Origin: Dyella telluris
GTDB taxonomy: Bacteria > Pseudomonadota > Gammaproteobacteria > Xanthomonadales > Rhodanobacteraceae
Length of the DNA: 64,000 nucleotides
Direction: 5' to 3'
NCBI RefSeq assembly: GCF_014297575.1
Contig: NZ_CP060412.1
Location: 682,001 to 746,000, forward strand
Positions 26,233 to 35,040 of this stretch are shown here, piece by piece; the first letter of the stretch is position 1; each line of letters starts with the position of its first letter. A program made the position numbers and the translations under genes. Under the pieces are notes generated by a model that searched no databases, was not told where the DNA came from, and was given only the letters and a program-made list of their open reading frames with translations.

Positions 26233-27408
26233 CTAGCCGGGCACGTCGGCTTTCCGGGGAATGCCCGCCCCGCGCTGCCTGCGCCGGTCGCGCAGGCGCA
26301 GGAAGGGCCGTTCGATCGCACCGTGCAGCAAGGCACCGCCAGCCAGGGTTGCCACGGCATAAATGGCGAAAAGCAGCAAGCCGTGTTGCTCCAGTTGGGC
26401 ACCCCAGGCCTCGTTCACCAGATGAAAGACACCCTTGTGACTCAGGTACATGCTGTACGAAATGCCTGCCAGCCAGGCCGCGCCGGGAACCCGCACGCGC
26501 GCCAGCCATGCCTTGCCGCCACTGGCCGCAGCCACGATGGCCAGCAACGCCAGCGATAACAGCGGGTACCCCACCACCGTGGCAGCAAACCCCACGCGTT
26601 GCTGGAACACCACGATGGACGCCGCCAGCAGTGCCAGCCCCAGCAGCAGCACGGCGTTGCCGCGGCGCTGTAACCGCGCCATCCACGCCGGCCGGAACAC
26701 CGCACAGACCGCGAGCGCCACGCCGGCAAGCAGGCCATCCAGACGCGACCAGGTGGGGTAATAGATGTAGCGCAGGAACATCAGGCCCGTCGGCCCGTCC
26801 TCCTGCAACGTCGCCGGCTGGTAGTAGTGCAGCCACAACCACGCGCGCAACGCCATGCCGCCCAGCACGATCACCGCGCACATCACGGCAAACCGGAACG
26901 CGGAAGGCTTGCGCAGCATCCAGAGCGCAGCAAAGGGGAACAGCAGATAGAAATGCTCTTCCACGCACAGCGACCAGACATGCGAGAAGGCGTAGTTCTG
27001 CGGCTGGTCGTACAGCAGGTTGAAGGTGAACGTGGGGAACTGCCACAGCGGCTGCATCCCCGGGGTTTCACGCCATGCCGGCCACAACGCGTACAAGGCC
27101 AGCACCACGAAGAAGGCGGGAAGAATGCGAAAGGCGCGTCGACGATAGAACGCGAACAGATCCAGCGCGCCGCCTGCTGCCAGCGGACGCAACACCTGTG
27201 TGCCGATCAGGTAGCCGCTCAACACGAAGAACAGGTCCACGCCCATCCAGCCGTACCGCTCGGCGCCCCACAGATGGTCGCCAAGGCCACCGACAAGATA
27301 AGAGTGGAACAACATCACCCACACAATGGCGAGGGTGCGAAGCAGGTCAAGACCGGGAGCCCGCAGCGGCAGCCCGGCCGCGGGTACGGCGGAAGAAAGG
27401 CGTGACAT
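26233..27408 (-). CDS. membrane acyltransferase, acyltransferase 3 (OafA) family
   Basis: Integral inner-membrane O-acyltransferase of 391 residues with about ten membrane segments. Family hallmarks are LDLLRTLAIVWVMLFHSYL (catalytic-type His in FHS), GVDLFFVLSGYLIG, and FYRRRAFRILPAFF. The start at 27408 (MSRLSSAVPAAG) has a GGGGA site 7 bp upstream; an upstream ATG at 27471 is less likely. It is last of a three-gene set with an outer-membrane barrel protein (160 bp upstream) and a family 2 glycosyltransferase, so it probably O-acylates their polysaccharide product. IcaC of staphylococcal PNAG systems is an acyltransferase 3 member in a comparable position. Confidence 0.92.
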   Translation of the reverse strand: MSRLSSAVPAAGLPLRAPGLDLLRTLAIVWVMLFHSYLVGGLGDHLWGAERYGWMGVDLFFVLSGYLIGTQVLRPLAAGGALDLFAFYRRRAFRILPAFFVVLALYALWPAWRETPGMQPLWQFPTFTFNLLYDQPQNYAFSHVWSLCVEEHFYLLFPFAALWMLRKPSAFRFAVMCAVIVLGGMALRAWLWLHYYQPATLQEDGPTGLMFLRYIYYPTWSRLDGLLAGVALAVCAVFRPAWMARLQRRGNAVLLLGLALLAASIVVFQQRVGFAATVVGYPLLSLALLAIVAAASGGKAWLARVRVPGAAWLAGISYSMYLSHKGVFHLVNEAWGAQLEQHGLLLFAIYAVATLAGGALLHGAIERPFLRLRDRRRQRGAGIPRKADVPG

Positions 27409-27568
27409 CGTGATCCCCGAGGGCGCCGCATCCGTGCGCGAAAGTGCGGGAGAACGTATAGCGTTCTGCACGCAATGTCATCCTGCATGACGGAATCACT
27501 GCCTTGCGCAGACGCCACGGGTGCTACCGCGGGCCGGCGACCTTGCAACGTACGTGCGTGACCAGCCC

Positions 27569-28978
27569 TCAGAGCGGATAGCGCACGGCCAGGCTCACGC
27601 TGTTGTTCCAGTAGCCCGAGCCACCACCTGCAGCCGAAGCCGTGGAACTGCGCCCCATCTGCAGTTCAAGACGCCCGTTGCCCGGCAGGCGGCCGTTGAG
27701 CGATACGCCGACGGTGTAGGCACTGGCCCCTGCCCCGTCCACCACCTGGCGACCGACAGACGCCACGCCCCGCACTTTCCAGTCCTGGTTGAGGCTGTAC
27801 ACACCCACCAGGCCGATCTGCGCGGTGCGGTAGTTGGCGGGGTTGAAGTACACGCCATGGCTGGGCTGGCTGCTGTGGAAGATGCGCGCGGAGAATTCCG
27901 CACCGATGGCGCCGCTGGTATCGGGAATGTCGTAAGGGCTCAACAGCACACGCAGCGTGCCGCCATCGCGCTGGTTGCCGTCGCTGAAGTTCTGCCGATA
28001 GTACGTAGGCAGCACATACCAGCGCGCGGCCGGCCGGATGCTGACGCCGATGCTGTAGACGTCATCGATCAGGCGATCGGCAATGGCCGTATTCGTGGGG
28101 ACTGGCGCACGCTCCACGCCCGTGCTCAGGCTGAAGCTGTCGCCGGGCTGCAAAGTCCAGCCAGCGGTGCCCTGCAAGTAGTGCCAGCCACCGGTCCGAC
28201 CAGGCCCCAGGTTGAGGTCGATGGTGTTGTACTGGCCCAGGCGCAGCTGGCCCAGCAGGGAAAGATCAACCATGTGGCGCACATCCACGCCATCGTCGAT
28301 GCGCGTGCTGCCGGCCGCGATGCCCCAGCGCTGCGACCAGTCGCCATTGGACAATGGCGCGAAGCGATAGGACGTGCCGAAATGCAGCGTATCGAGCCCA
28401 TCGCTGTCGTGGCTGTAGCCGAAGTCACCTTCGAGCTGGGCCGACTCGGCAAACTGGATATCGTCCTTCAGCAGGCGGTACTGCGTGGATAGATAACCCT
28501 GCGGCGGCAGTTCCGCCAGATCCAGATAGCTTGCGCCCAGATCCTGCCAGCCCAACGCCTGCGTGGCTCGCATCAGTTCAACGGTGGGCTTGAGCTGGCC
28601 TTTTGCAAACGGCTCCACCAGCGCATAAGCCGCACGCGGATAGCCCTGCGCGTTGAGCGCCTGTGCCAGGCCCGTGTCGGCCGCCTGGCGACCGGACGTA
28701 TCGTCGGCCAGTGCGTGCGCATCGCGGAACGCGGAGGCTGCGCCGGGATACGCGCCCAGCCACAGTTCGGATTGACCCAGCCCCATGGATGCCGCGTAGC
28801 GATCTTCGCGGGCACCGCCGGGCTGGGCCAGCGCCGCCTCGAACAACCCGCGCGCCTTGGCCGGCTGGCCAGCGGTCAGCGCCGCACGGCCGGCCTGTAT
28901 GTCACTGGCCATGGAAGGAGCGTCGGCATGCGCCACCGGCGCCAGGAGCAGTGCAAGCCACAGCAGCCGCCGGTTCAT
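27569..28978 (-). CDS. outer-membrane TPR/beta-barrel protein, putative polysaccharide exporter
   Basis: A 469-residue protein with signal peptide (MNRRLLWLALLLAPVAHA). Residues about 20-160 are Ala-rich helical repeats of TPR character (AGQPAKARGLFEAALAQPGG, YPGAASAFRDAHALADD, GYPRAAYALVEPFAKG). The remaining 300 residues alternate polar/hydrophobic strands typical of a barrel, ending SLAVRYPL. This layout matches exporters such as PgaA and NfrA on a smaller scale. Its start overlaps the glycosyltransferase stop by 4 bp (ATGA), indicating tight coupling to synthesis. The role as glycan exporter is inferred from layout and context. Confidence 0.8.
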   Translation of the reverse strand: MNRRLLWLALLLAPVAHADAPSMASDIQAGRAALTAGQPAKARGLFEAALAQPGGAREDRYAASMGLGQSELWLGAYPGAASAFRDAHALADDTSGRQAADTGLAQALNAQGYPRAAYALVEPFAKGQLKPTVELMRATQALGWQDLGASYLDLAELPPQGYLSTQYRLLKDDIQFAESAQLEGDFGYSHDSDGLDTLHFGTSYRFAPLSNGDWSQRWGIAAGSTRIDDGVDVRHMVDLSLLGQLRLGQYNTIDLNLGPGRTGGWHYLQGTAGWTLQPGDSFSLSTGVERAPVPTNTAIADRLIDDVYSIGVSIRPAARWYVLPTYYRQNFSDGNQRDGGTLRVLLSPYDIPDTSGAIGAEFSARIFHSSQPSHGVYFNPANYRTAQIGLVGVYSLNQDWKVRGVASVGRQVVDGAGASAYTVGVSLNGRLPGNGRLELQMGRSSTASAAGGGSGYWNNSVSLAVRYPL

Positions 28979-30381
28979 TTCGTACCCCAGCGCTTGCGCA
29001 GCCTGAGCAGTTCTGCCGCGTAACCAAGCACGCAGCCGGGCTGCAGCACGATGCCGTAGAACAGCGTGTACAGCAGGAAGCCCATCGGGTTGCGCCGCAC
29101 CTTCAGGTCCTGCTCGTGAAACATGCGCGACTGGATCAGGTACATCAGGCCGTTCACCAGGAACGCCATGGGAAGCACCAGCAGCGTCATCGGGCCGGCG
29201 AGCCAGTAGATGCCAAAACACGCCAGCAGCAGGCCCGGGATAAATACCAGCGTGTAGACCAGGTCCATATACGGGAACAGCAAATTCCACCAGATGAACA
29301 AGGTGCTCATGCGGCGCCTGAAAAGCAGCTCGCCATGGGCCTTGAACGCTTCGATCAGCCCACGCGACCAGCGCTGCCGCTGGCGCACGAACTGGTGGAA
29401 CGTGGTGGGCGCATTGGTGAAGGTGATGGCGTCTTCGCAGTAACCCACGCGATGACCCTCGCGCAGGATGGCCCAGGTCAGCACGATGTCTTCGCCCACG
29501 CACTCGGGCCAGCCGCCAACCGTGCGCAGGATATCCGTGCGGTACAGCGAGAACGCGCCCTGCGCCACCAGCGTGCCCTGGAACAGGCTCTGCAGGCGCT
29601 TTACGGCGGCAATGCCGTGGAAGTAATCCCACTCCTGCATGCGCGTCACCACGTTCTCGCGCGAGTTGCGCACGAGCACCGCACCGGCCACGGCGGCCGT
29701 GTTCGGCGGATCGCTCAGGAAGCGCTCCACCAGTCGACGCAGGGCATGACGGTACAGATAGGAGTCCGCGTCGAGGGTGATGGTCAGCGGATACGTGGCG
29801 TGGCTCAGCCCGATGTTCAGCGCGTTGGCCTTGCCGCCGTTGCACTTCAGGTCGATCACGCTGAGCCACGGATAACGCACGCTGCGCAGCAGTTCCATGG
29901 TGCGGTCGGACGAACCGTCATTGATCACGAACACTTCGATCGGCGCCGGGTAGTCCTGCTTCTCCAGGCTGGCGAGCGTGGCGAGTATCGAATCTTCTTC
30001 GTTGTAGGCCGCCACCAGCACGGTGATGCCCGGCAGTTCATGGTCGGCGAACTGGTGGCGCGCGGGACGCCGGTCCAGCAACAGGCCGACCACCAGAAAC
30101 GCATTCATGAAGCCGGGAAGGATGGCGATGCCCACGATCATCAGGTGCGCCAGCACGCTGCCCGCGAGTTTCGACAGCTCGGTCATCCATTGCTGAGCAA
30201 CCACATAAGACAGCACGGCCCAGGCCAGCGACAGCACCAGGGTGAGTGCGAACTTGGTACGCACCGACAGGTAGTTCCAGCGACGTCGTTGTTCGTTGGC
30301 GGCCGTGCGCGGCAACAACGTGGGCACCACGTGTTGCGATGACGACGGCTGCTTGAACAACTGCGGTGCATCGACACTCAT
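28975..30381 (-). CDS. processive family 2 glycosyltransferase (PgaC/BcsA-like)
   Basis: Inner-membrane polysaccharide synthase of 468 residues. Two N-terminal membrane helices (about 43-65 and 75-102) precede a GT-A domain with VAAYNEEDSI, VINDGSSDRT, LDADSYL (DxD), GED and QRQRW motifs, the last typical of processive synthases. Three or four membrane segments close the protein. It resembles poly-GlcNAc synthases (PgaC/IcaA) in topology. A strong GGGGAG ribosome site precedes the ATG. It heads an operon with the barrel protein and an acyltransferase. The sugar polymerised is not predictable; no deacetylase (PgaB) or PgaD-like gene is present. Confidence 0.92.
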   Translation of the reverse strand: MSVDAPQLFKQPSSSQHVVPTLLPRTAANEQRRRWNYLSVRTKFALTLVLSLAWAVLSYVVAQQWMTELSKLAGSVLAHLMIVGIAILPGFMNAFLVVGLLLDRRPARHQFADHELPGITVLVAAYNEEDSILATLASLEKQDYPAPIEVFVINDGSSDRTMELLRSVRYPWLSVIDLKCNGGKANALNIGLSHATYPLTITLDADSYLYRHALRRLVERFLSDPPNTAAVAGAVLVRNSRENVVTRMQEWDYFHGIAAVKRLQSLFQGTLVAQGAFSLYRTDILRTVGGWPECVGEDIVLTWAILREGHRVGYCEDAITFTNAPTTFHQFVRQRQRWSRGLIEAFKAHGELLFRRRMSTLFIWWNLLFPYMDLVYTLVFIPGLLLACFGIYWLAGPMTLLVLPMAFLVNGLMYLIQSRMFHEQDLKVRRNPMGFLLYTLFYGIVLQPGCVLGYAAELLRLRKRWGTK

Positions 30382-30842
30382 GAAGCTCTCCCCTCACTTT
30401 TCCGGGCATGAGTCCCCCCAGGCCCGTCGCACAGATTCGGCGGGCTTGGGCACTCAGCGGTGGTGGTTGGTCGCCCTGGTCGTTGGCGGATTCGCAGCCG
30501 CGTGCGCTGTTGAATCCGTCACCCTTCTGACTCAGAGAGGGCAAGAGTCATGCCAGCGAAAAACCCGCCACTCCTAGGGAAATTCGGCAAGTTAAGAGGG
30601 GGGCGCAGGTGTTTGATCGCGACCGGGGAGGTAAGTCCGGGCGATTCAAGTCACAAACTGACCTGGCGGGTGCCGAAGGCTGGCAGGTTCGTGGCAAGGG
30701 GGGGGGCGGATGTCCCGGAGGCTGCGGCAACGGTGCCCCGGATTCCCGCTGCGCTTCATCCGGGCTACGGGGGTGGCCCGTTGGCAACCCCGGATATGCA
30801 CATTCCATTATCATGTCATGCACATCTGCTGTGAGCAGGCCC
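30382..30842. other. divergent region between the glycosyltransferase and RHH genes
   Basis: About 460 bp with an inverted REP near the right end and a G-rich stretch (30699-30707) but no gene I can support. The promoter of the glycosyltransferase operon must lie in the left part. I looked for a GEMM-type c-di-GMP riboswitch on the minus strand and did not see its conserved core. Confidence 0.5.
30737..30768. repeat. single inverted GTAG REP
   Basis: A 32-bp REP (CCCGGATTCCCGCTGCGC... ending GGGCTAC) about 75 bp before the ribbon-helix-helix gene. Confidence 0.85.
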
Positions 30843-31043
30843 ATGACTGTTGAAAACCGCACCGCCCGGCTGACCATCCTGATCGACCCCCGCAAGAAGG
30901 CGGTGTTCGAGCGCCTGTGCGCCGCCGAGGACACCACCCCTTCGCAGGTTGTGCGCCGGCTGATCCGGGAATACATCGAGCAGACCACGGGCCGGCCGTG
31001 GCACAGCGAGGAAGAGGCCCTGCCCCGGGACGACGCCAGCTAA
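30843..31043 (+). CDS. small ribbon-helix-helix (CopG/Arc-type) protein
   Basis: A 66-residue DNA-binding-type protein. The beta strand ARLTILIDP and two helices (RKKAVFERLCAAEDTTPSQVVRRLIREYIEQ) form a classical RHH fold, followed by an acidic tail. Start at ATG 30843; an ATG 33 bp upstream in frame is possible. No toxin gene adjoins it, so it is not an evident antitoxin. It may be a local regulator of the divergent polysaccharide operon or of yjdM, but nothing in the sequence proves this. Confidence 0.8.
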   Translation: MTVENRTARLTILIDPRKKAVFERLCAAEDTTPSQVVRRLIREYIEQTTGRPWHSEEEALPRDDAS

Positions 31044-31167
31044 GCGCAACGCGCAAAGGCGCCGCGGCACGTGGGGCCCGTTGCCCCTGTGGCACCTCCT
31101 CCAGCAGGAGGATTCCCCCAGTCCCTGCCGCACCGAACGATCTTTTTGAAATCCCTGGAGCTACCCC

Positions 31168-31515
31168 ATGACCATCCACGACATCCCTGCCTGCCCGGTT
31201 TGCGGCATGGAAAACACCTATCCGGACCATGACCAGTTCATCTGTCCCGATTGCGCGCACGAATGGCCGCAGGTTGCCGTGCTGGCCGACGACGCCGACA
31301 CGGTGGTGCGTGACGTGAACGGCAACGTGCTCCAAGCCGGCGATTCGGTGGTGGTGATCAAAGACCTCAAGGTCAAGGGTTCTTCCATCCCCCTGAAGCA
31401 GGGCACGGTGATCCGCAACATCCGCCTGGTCGACGGCGATGCCGAGCACATCGAAGGCAGCTCGGACAAGATCAAGGGCCTGGTGCTCAAGGTCTGCTTT
31501 CTGAAAAAGGCCTGA
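31168..31515 (+). CDS. yjdM: YjdM/PhnA-family zinc-ribbon protein
   Basis: A 115-residue protein matching E. coli YjdM (formerly PhnA). The N-terminal zinc ribbon has two CxxC-type pairs (CPVCGMENTYPDHDQFICPDC), then the C-terminal domain GDSVVVIKDLKVKGSS...GTVIRNIRLVDGD nearly identical to the family. The historical link to alkylphosphonate uptake is not supported by biochemistry, so function should be treated as unknown. A GGAG site precedes the ATG. It converges with the diguanylate cyclase gene across a perfect inverted repeat. Confidence 0.95.
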   Translation: MTIHDIPACPVCGMENTYPDHDQFICPDCAHEWPQVAVLADDADTVVRDVNGNVLQAGDSVVVIKDLKVKGSSIPLKQGTVIRNIRLVDGDAEHIEGSSDKIKGLVLKVCFLKKA

Positions 31516-31542
31516 GCAAGCCCGGTGCAGCGGGCGACGCTG

Positions 31543-31576
31543 CGATCATTCGGCCGGATGGACGGCCGAATGATCG
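31543..31576. other. perfect 14-bp inverted repeat at convergent gene ends
   Basis: CGATCATTCGGCCG, a 6-nt loop, CGGCCGAATGATCG. One arm covers the stop codon of the diguanylate cyclase gene and the other encodes its last residues. Neither side has a T-run. It may act as a bidirectional transcript-end structure. Confidence 0.7.
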
Positions 31577-32640
31577 ATGACCACCTGGTTGCGGCCGTTG
31601 ATCTTGGCCTGGCGCATGGCCTGGTCGGCGCGCGACATCAGGCTTTCGATGCTTTCCCCGGGCCGGTTGCACGGTGCGATGCCGATGCTGATGGTCAGCA
31701 GCCGATCCGGGCGATGCACGATGTGCATGGCCTGGCGCAACTGCTCGGCCCGCGTGTGCGCATGCTGCACCGTGAGACCGGATAACAGCACCACGAACTC
31801 TTCGCCGCCGATACGCCCGATCAGGTCCGTATCGCGCATCTGCGCACGCAGGCCGTCGGCCAGGCGCATCAGCACGTCGTCACCGGCCGCGTGACCGAAC
31901 TCGTCGTTGAGCTGCTTGAAGTGGTCGGCATCCAGATACAGCACCGCGGCCGGAATGCGCCGCAGGTAGATGTCGTTCAATTCGAAGCGCGCCAGCTCCA
32001 GGAAGCGATTGCGTTGCAGCAGCCCGGTCAGCCCATCCGTGTGAGCCTGCAGGCGCAACTGTTTTTCCAGGCGGAACTGCTCGAACAAGGTGCGCGACAT
32101 GAAGGCCCGCAGCACCGTGGCCACGGAAATGGCGATGGTCATGTACACCGCGTACTGGAAGATCGGCACGCCGTTGACGGCACTCAACAGCAACATCGGC
32201 AAGGGCCCCAGCGCACACAGCGCCATCGCCACGATGAAGTCCCACCGCCCGATCCAGATCACCGACGACGCCACCGGCAGCAGCAGGCCCGGCAAGGCCA
32301 GCCGCTGGCCGGCTACCTGCCCAATGCCATTCAGATTGACGCCCATCTCCAGCGTCAGCACGCAACCCAGCGCCAGCAGGCTGAGCTGCAGCGGCCGCTT
32401 TTCGCGACGGGCCGCCATGGCCAGCAGGGCCAGCGGAAGCACGGGCGCCAGGCGCAGCACGAGCGGCACCGGCGAAACACTCAGCGCGGCCCGTCCACCG
32501 GCGGCCAGCAGATAGGCCACGACGGCAAGCAGGGTCAGTGCCTGGATGGCCGGCGCCATGCGCTGAGCAAGATAGTGCGTGTACTCCCGCCGATGGCTCG
32601 CATCATCGGCTCGCTGCTGCTTGGCGAACGGCTTGTGCAT
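31546..32640 (-). CDS. membrane diguanylate cyclase (GGDEF)
   Basis: Makes cyclic di-GMP. The protein has 364 residues: six or so membrane helices in residues 30-190 (an integral sensory module), then a GGDEF domain at about 200-355. The active-site loop is GGEEF (278-282) and an allosteric inhibitory site RDTD (269-272) sits exactly five residues before it, so both catalysis and product feedback appear intact. DGLTGLLQRNRF opens the domain normally. No EAL domain. It lies 2.3 kb from the exopolysaccharide operon, a possible but unproven target. Confidence 0.95.
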   Translation of the reverse strand: MHKPFAKQQRADDASHRREYTHYLAQRMAPAIQALTLLAVVAYLLAAGGRAALSVSPVPLVLRLAPVLPLALLAMAARREKRPLQLSLLALGCVLTLEMGVNLNGIGQVAGQRLALPGLLLPVASSVIWIGRWDFIVAMALCALGPLPMLLLSAVNGVPIFQYAVYMTIAISVATVLRAFMSRTLFEQFRLEKQLRLQAHTDGLTGLLQRNRFLELARFELNDIYLRRIPAAVLYLDADHFKQLNDEFGHAAGDDVLMRLADGLRAQMRDTDLIGRIGGEEFVVLLSGLTVQHAHTRAEQLRQAMHIVHRPDRLLTISIGIAPCNRPGESIESLMSRADQAMRQAKINGRNQVVIDHSAVHPAE

Positions 32641-32900
32641 AGGGAGCCCGGTGCGCGGAAGTCGAACGGATGCAAAAGGACAGCAAGATGGATGCCATTC
32701 GCTCGGAACTCAGGCCTGTCGCCAAACGGTGGGCTACGTAGCACGCAGGCGCACGCTCGCGGCTTACGCTGGAGGTCAGGCAGCGACGCCGAGGGGCACT
32801 CGCCACACAGTTGGTTCGAGGCGCAAGGCCGCCGCGAATGACGCCCGAGTACGCCGCAAGTTCACCCCGCATGTTTTCCGCCCCCTCCTTCCAACCCAGG

Positions 32901-32935
32901 AAAAGGGCGCGACGGTCTCTGCCCGCCGCGCCCTT
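32901..32935 (-). terminator. intrinsic terminator of the secreted-protein gene
   Basis: On the minus strand, stem AAGGGCGCG / CGCGCCCTT with a 15-nt loop, followed by TT(TT). It lies just beyond the stop codon of the gene ending at 32958. Confidence 0.75.
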
Positions 32936-32957
32936 GGTCTGACTCGCTACCGGAGGA

Positions 32958-34814
32958 TCAGAGCCCGATGGCCGAGATACGCGTGCCCCAGTTGCTGAGC
33001 GCGCCGCGCGTGCCACCGCACTGGAACAACGGCGCCGTCAGGTACTGGCTGAGGGTGCACGTCTGCGCGATGTACTCCGAGGCAATCCAGATGGTGTTGC
33101 CGTCGGCAGAGGCTGCACCGTAGTCGCCCCAGCGCGGCCGGTCGTCACCCAGGTAGGGAATGCCGGTGAAGCCATCCCACGGACCGGCACCTGCCGCGGC
33201 AATGTGCACGTCACCCGCACCCACCTTCGCATCCAGGCTGGCGTAGCCGGCGCTGGGATAGTCGTTCGGCCCCACCACGGTGAAGGCGATCACTCCGCGT
33301 CCGCTCTGCGTCACGGCCGCTGCACCATAGGTGAGGTTGGCATCGGGCAAGGCCAGCGTGCCGTTGGCAAAGAGCACGCCCGAGTTCGGATTGATCACGA
33401 AGTAACTGATGCCCGAACCATGACTGCCATCACTCAGCAGAACGTCGGTATCCAGCGTGCCCCAGAGTTTGCCGTTGGCGTAGCTCACCTGCTGCATGCG
33501 CGAGTCGTTCACCGCCAGGTCGCGCGGCGCGGGATAGACGAAGCTCGGATAGCCGAGGAAATTGTTGACGCAGGCGGGCACGGCAAAACAGTCACGCAGC
33601 GGCGTGCTGCCGGGCTTCTGGTGGGCAAGGCTGCTGGGCACGGCATACTGCTGCACGGTGAGCGGCGATACGTTCAGAGCCAGCGCCGAAGGCGTGCTGT
33701 CGATGGCCTGCGTGTTCGATACCGACCACACCCACACATTGGTGGAGGTACCGGAGTCGTTGAATACGGCGTCCGAACTGAGCAGGTATTCGGTACCGCC
33801 GTTGGCGCCCGCGTACTGGCCGCCCGATGACACCGCCGGCCAGACGGTAAAGGCAGGTGCGGGGATGCTCGGGTCGCCACCGTTGAACAGCACGCCACTG
33901 ACGGAAGAGGAGCCCGAGGCCAGTGCCTGCTTGGAGATGGCGTAGATCTGCGCGCCATAGAACCCGTCGCCGAACAGCGAGAACTCGTTGGTCGTCAGGA
34001 AGATCGCGTGGGCGTCCGCTCCGATATGCGGGTAGTCACCCAGGCAGAATCCGCTTGCACAGCCGTGGTCCGGCGTACCCTGCGTGCCGTTGTTCTGCAC
34101 GGGCAGGTGATAGATGTTCCAGGCACCGGTGGGGTCGGAAGTCTTGCTCACCGCGATGTCGAGGTGATTGGTGCCGGACAGCGCCGAGGTCGTGCCCACG
34201 CGATCCAGCGTCAGCACCACCTGGAACCAGCGCTGCGTGGCGGCGTCGTAGTAACACGACGGGTCGGTGATGCTGGGGCCGTATGCGCCCGTGCTGCGGT
34301 TGATCGCCGCCGGGTAGCCGTAGAACGTGTTGAGATCCACCGGTCCCACAAGCCGGGTGCCGGAGGTGCTGTAGATCGCCAGCACGTCGTTGACGCTTTC
34401 CAGCACGAATCCGTTGCCGGCGCACAGCCCCTGGTCGGGCGGCTCCACCGAAAACTGATTGCCGCCATTGGCGTAACGCTGGTCGTGGAAGTTGAGGCCG
34501 TCGAAGCCACCCAGCAGTTCCGGGCTGGACTTGGCTCGCCCGCCGTTGCCCATGCGGTTGCTGCCGGCATGCCCATGGGTGATGCCGCGATTCACCACGG
34601 GCTTGTTGCCCATGTCGTAACCGTCACCCGAATCGGCATCGCCGGAAGTCATCGCCGGATCCAGCTCCAGCGCGGTCAGCGGTGCACCACCGAGCGGTGT
34701 CGTCGTGGGTACGGTCGTACCTCCTCGTTGCAACTGGAGCGTGACCGGGGTTGCGCCGAAAGCGCACGTTGCGCACGCCATGGCAGCCACTGCAAGAAGC
34801 AGTCGGATCTTCAT
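32958..34814 (-). CDS. large secreted protein of unknown function
   Basis: A 618-residue exported protein. The signal peptide is MKIRLLLAVAAMACATCAFG. The rest is Gly/Ser/Thr/Asn-rich with many short beta-like segments, two Trp-rich repeats (WFQVVLTLDR, WNIYHLPVQ) and several Cys that could pair (CASGFC, CFAVPAC, CTLSQ...FQC). Motifs such as HLDIAVSKTSDPTGAW and GDYPHIGADAHAIFLTTNEF recur in secreted beta-propeller-type proteins. No catalytic motif is recognisable. It is monocistronic with its own terminator. Likely located outside the cell or in the outer membrane/periplasm. Confidence 0.85.
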   Translation of the reverse strand: MKIRLLLAVAAMACATCAFGATPVTLQLQRGGTTVPTTTPLGGAPLTALELDPAMTSGDADSGDGYDMGNKPVVNRGITHGHAGSNRMGNGGRAKSSPELLGGFDGLNFHDQRYANGGNQFSVEPPDQGLCAGNGFVLESVNDVLAIYSTSGTRLVGPVDLNTFYGYPAAINRSTGAYGPSITDPSCYYDAATQRWFQVVLTLDRVGTTSALSGTNHLDIAVSKTSDPTGAWNIYHLPVQNNGTQGTPDHGCASGFCLGDYPHIGADAHAIFLTTNEFSLFGDGFYGAQIYAISKQALASGSSSVSGVLFNGGDPSIPAPAFTVWPAVSSGGQYAGANGGTEYLLSSDAVFNDSGTSTNVWVWSVSNTQAIDSTPSALALNVSPLTVQQYAVPSSLAHQKPGSTPLRDCFAVPACVNNFLGYPSFVYPAPRDLAVNDSRMQQVSYANGKLWGTLDTDVLLSDGSHGSGISYFVINPNSGVLFANGTLALPDANLTYGAAAVTQSGRGVIAFTVVGPNDYPSAGYASLDAKVGAGDVHIAAAGAGPWDGFTGIPYLGDDRPRWGDYGAASADGNTIWIASEYIAQTCTLSQYLTAPLFQCGGTRGALSNWGTRISAIGL

Positions 34815-35040
34815 AACACTGGTCTCCCTTGATGTTTCGACAGGTGACCGCGCCCCCTAGTAAAACGCTGAATCGGTCGCATCGGAAGGGCCGAGGAGCG
34901 TCCGCGCAGGTACGCATATTTGGCATATGCGCGCGAGCAACATACGCGCATCCGGCACGCGTCGCCATCAGCCTTTTTTCTTCCCTTCAGGCAATTGACA
35001 AGCAGTCGCGAAAGCGATGCATCGATGGCCTTGCCGGGAT

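Noticed and set aside
30382..30560. Possible c-di-GMP (GEMM) riboswitch before the glycosyltransferase gene
   Set aside because: The conserved GEMM core sequence is not present on the minus strand.
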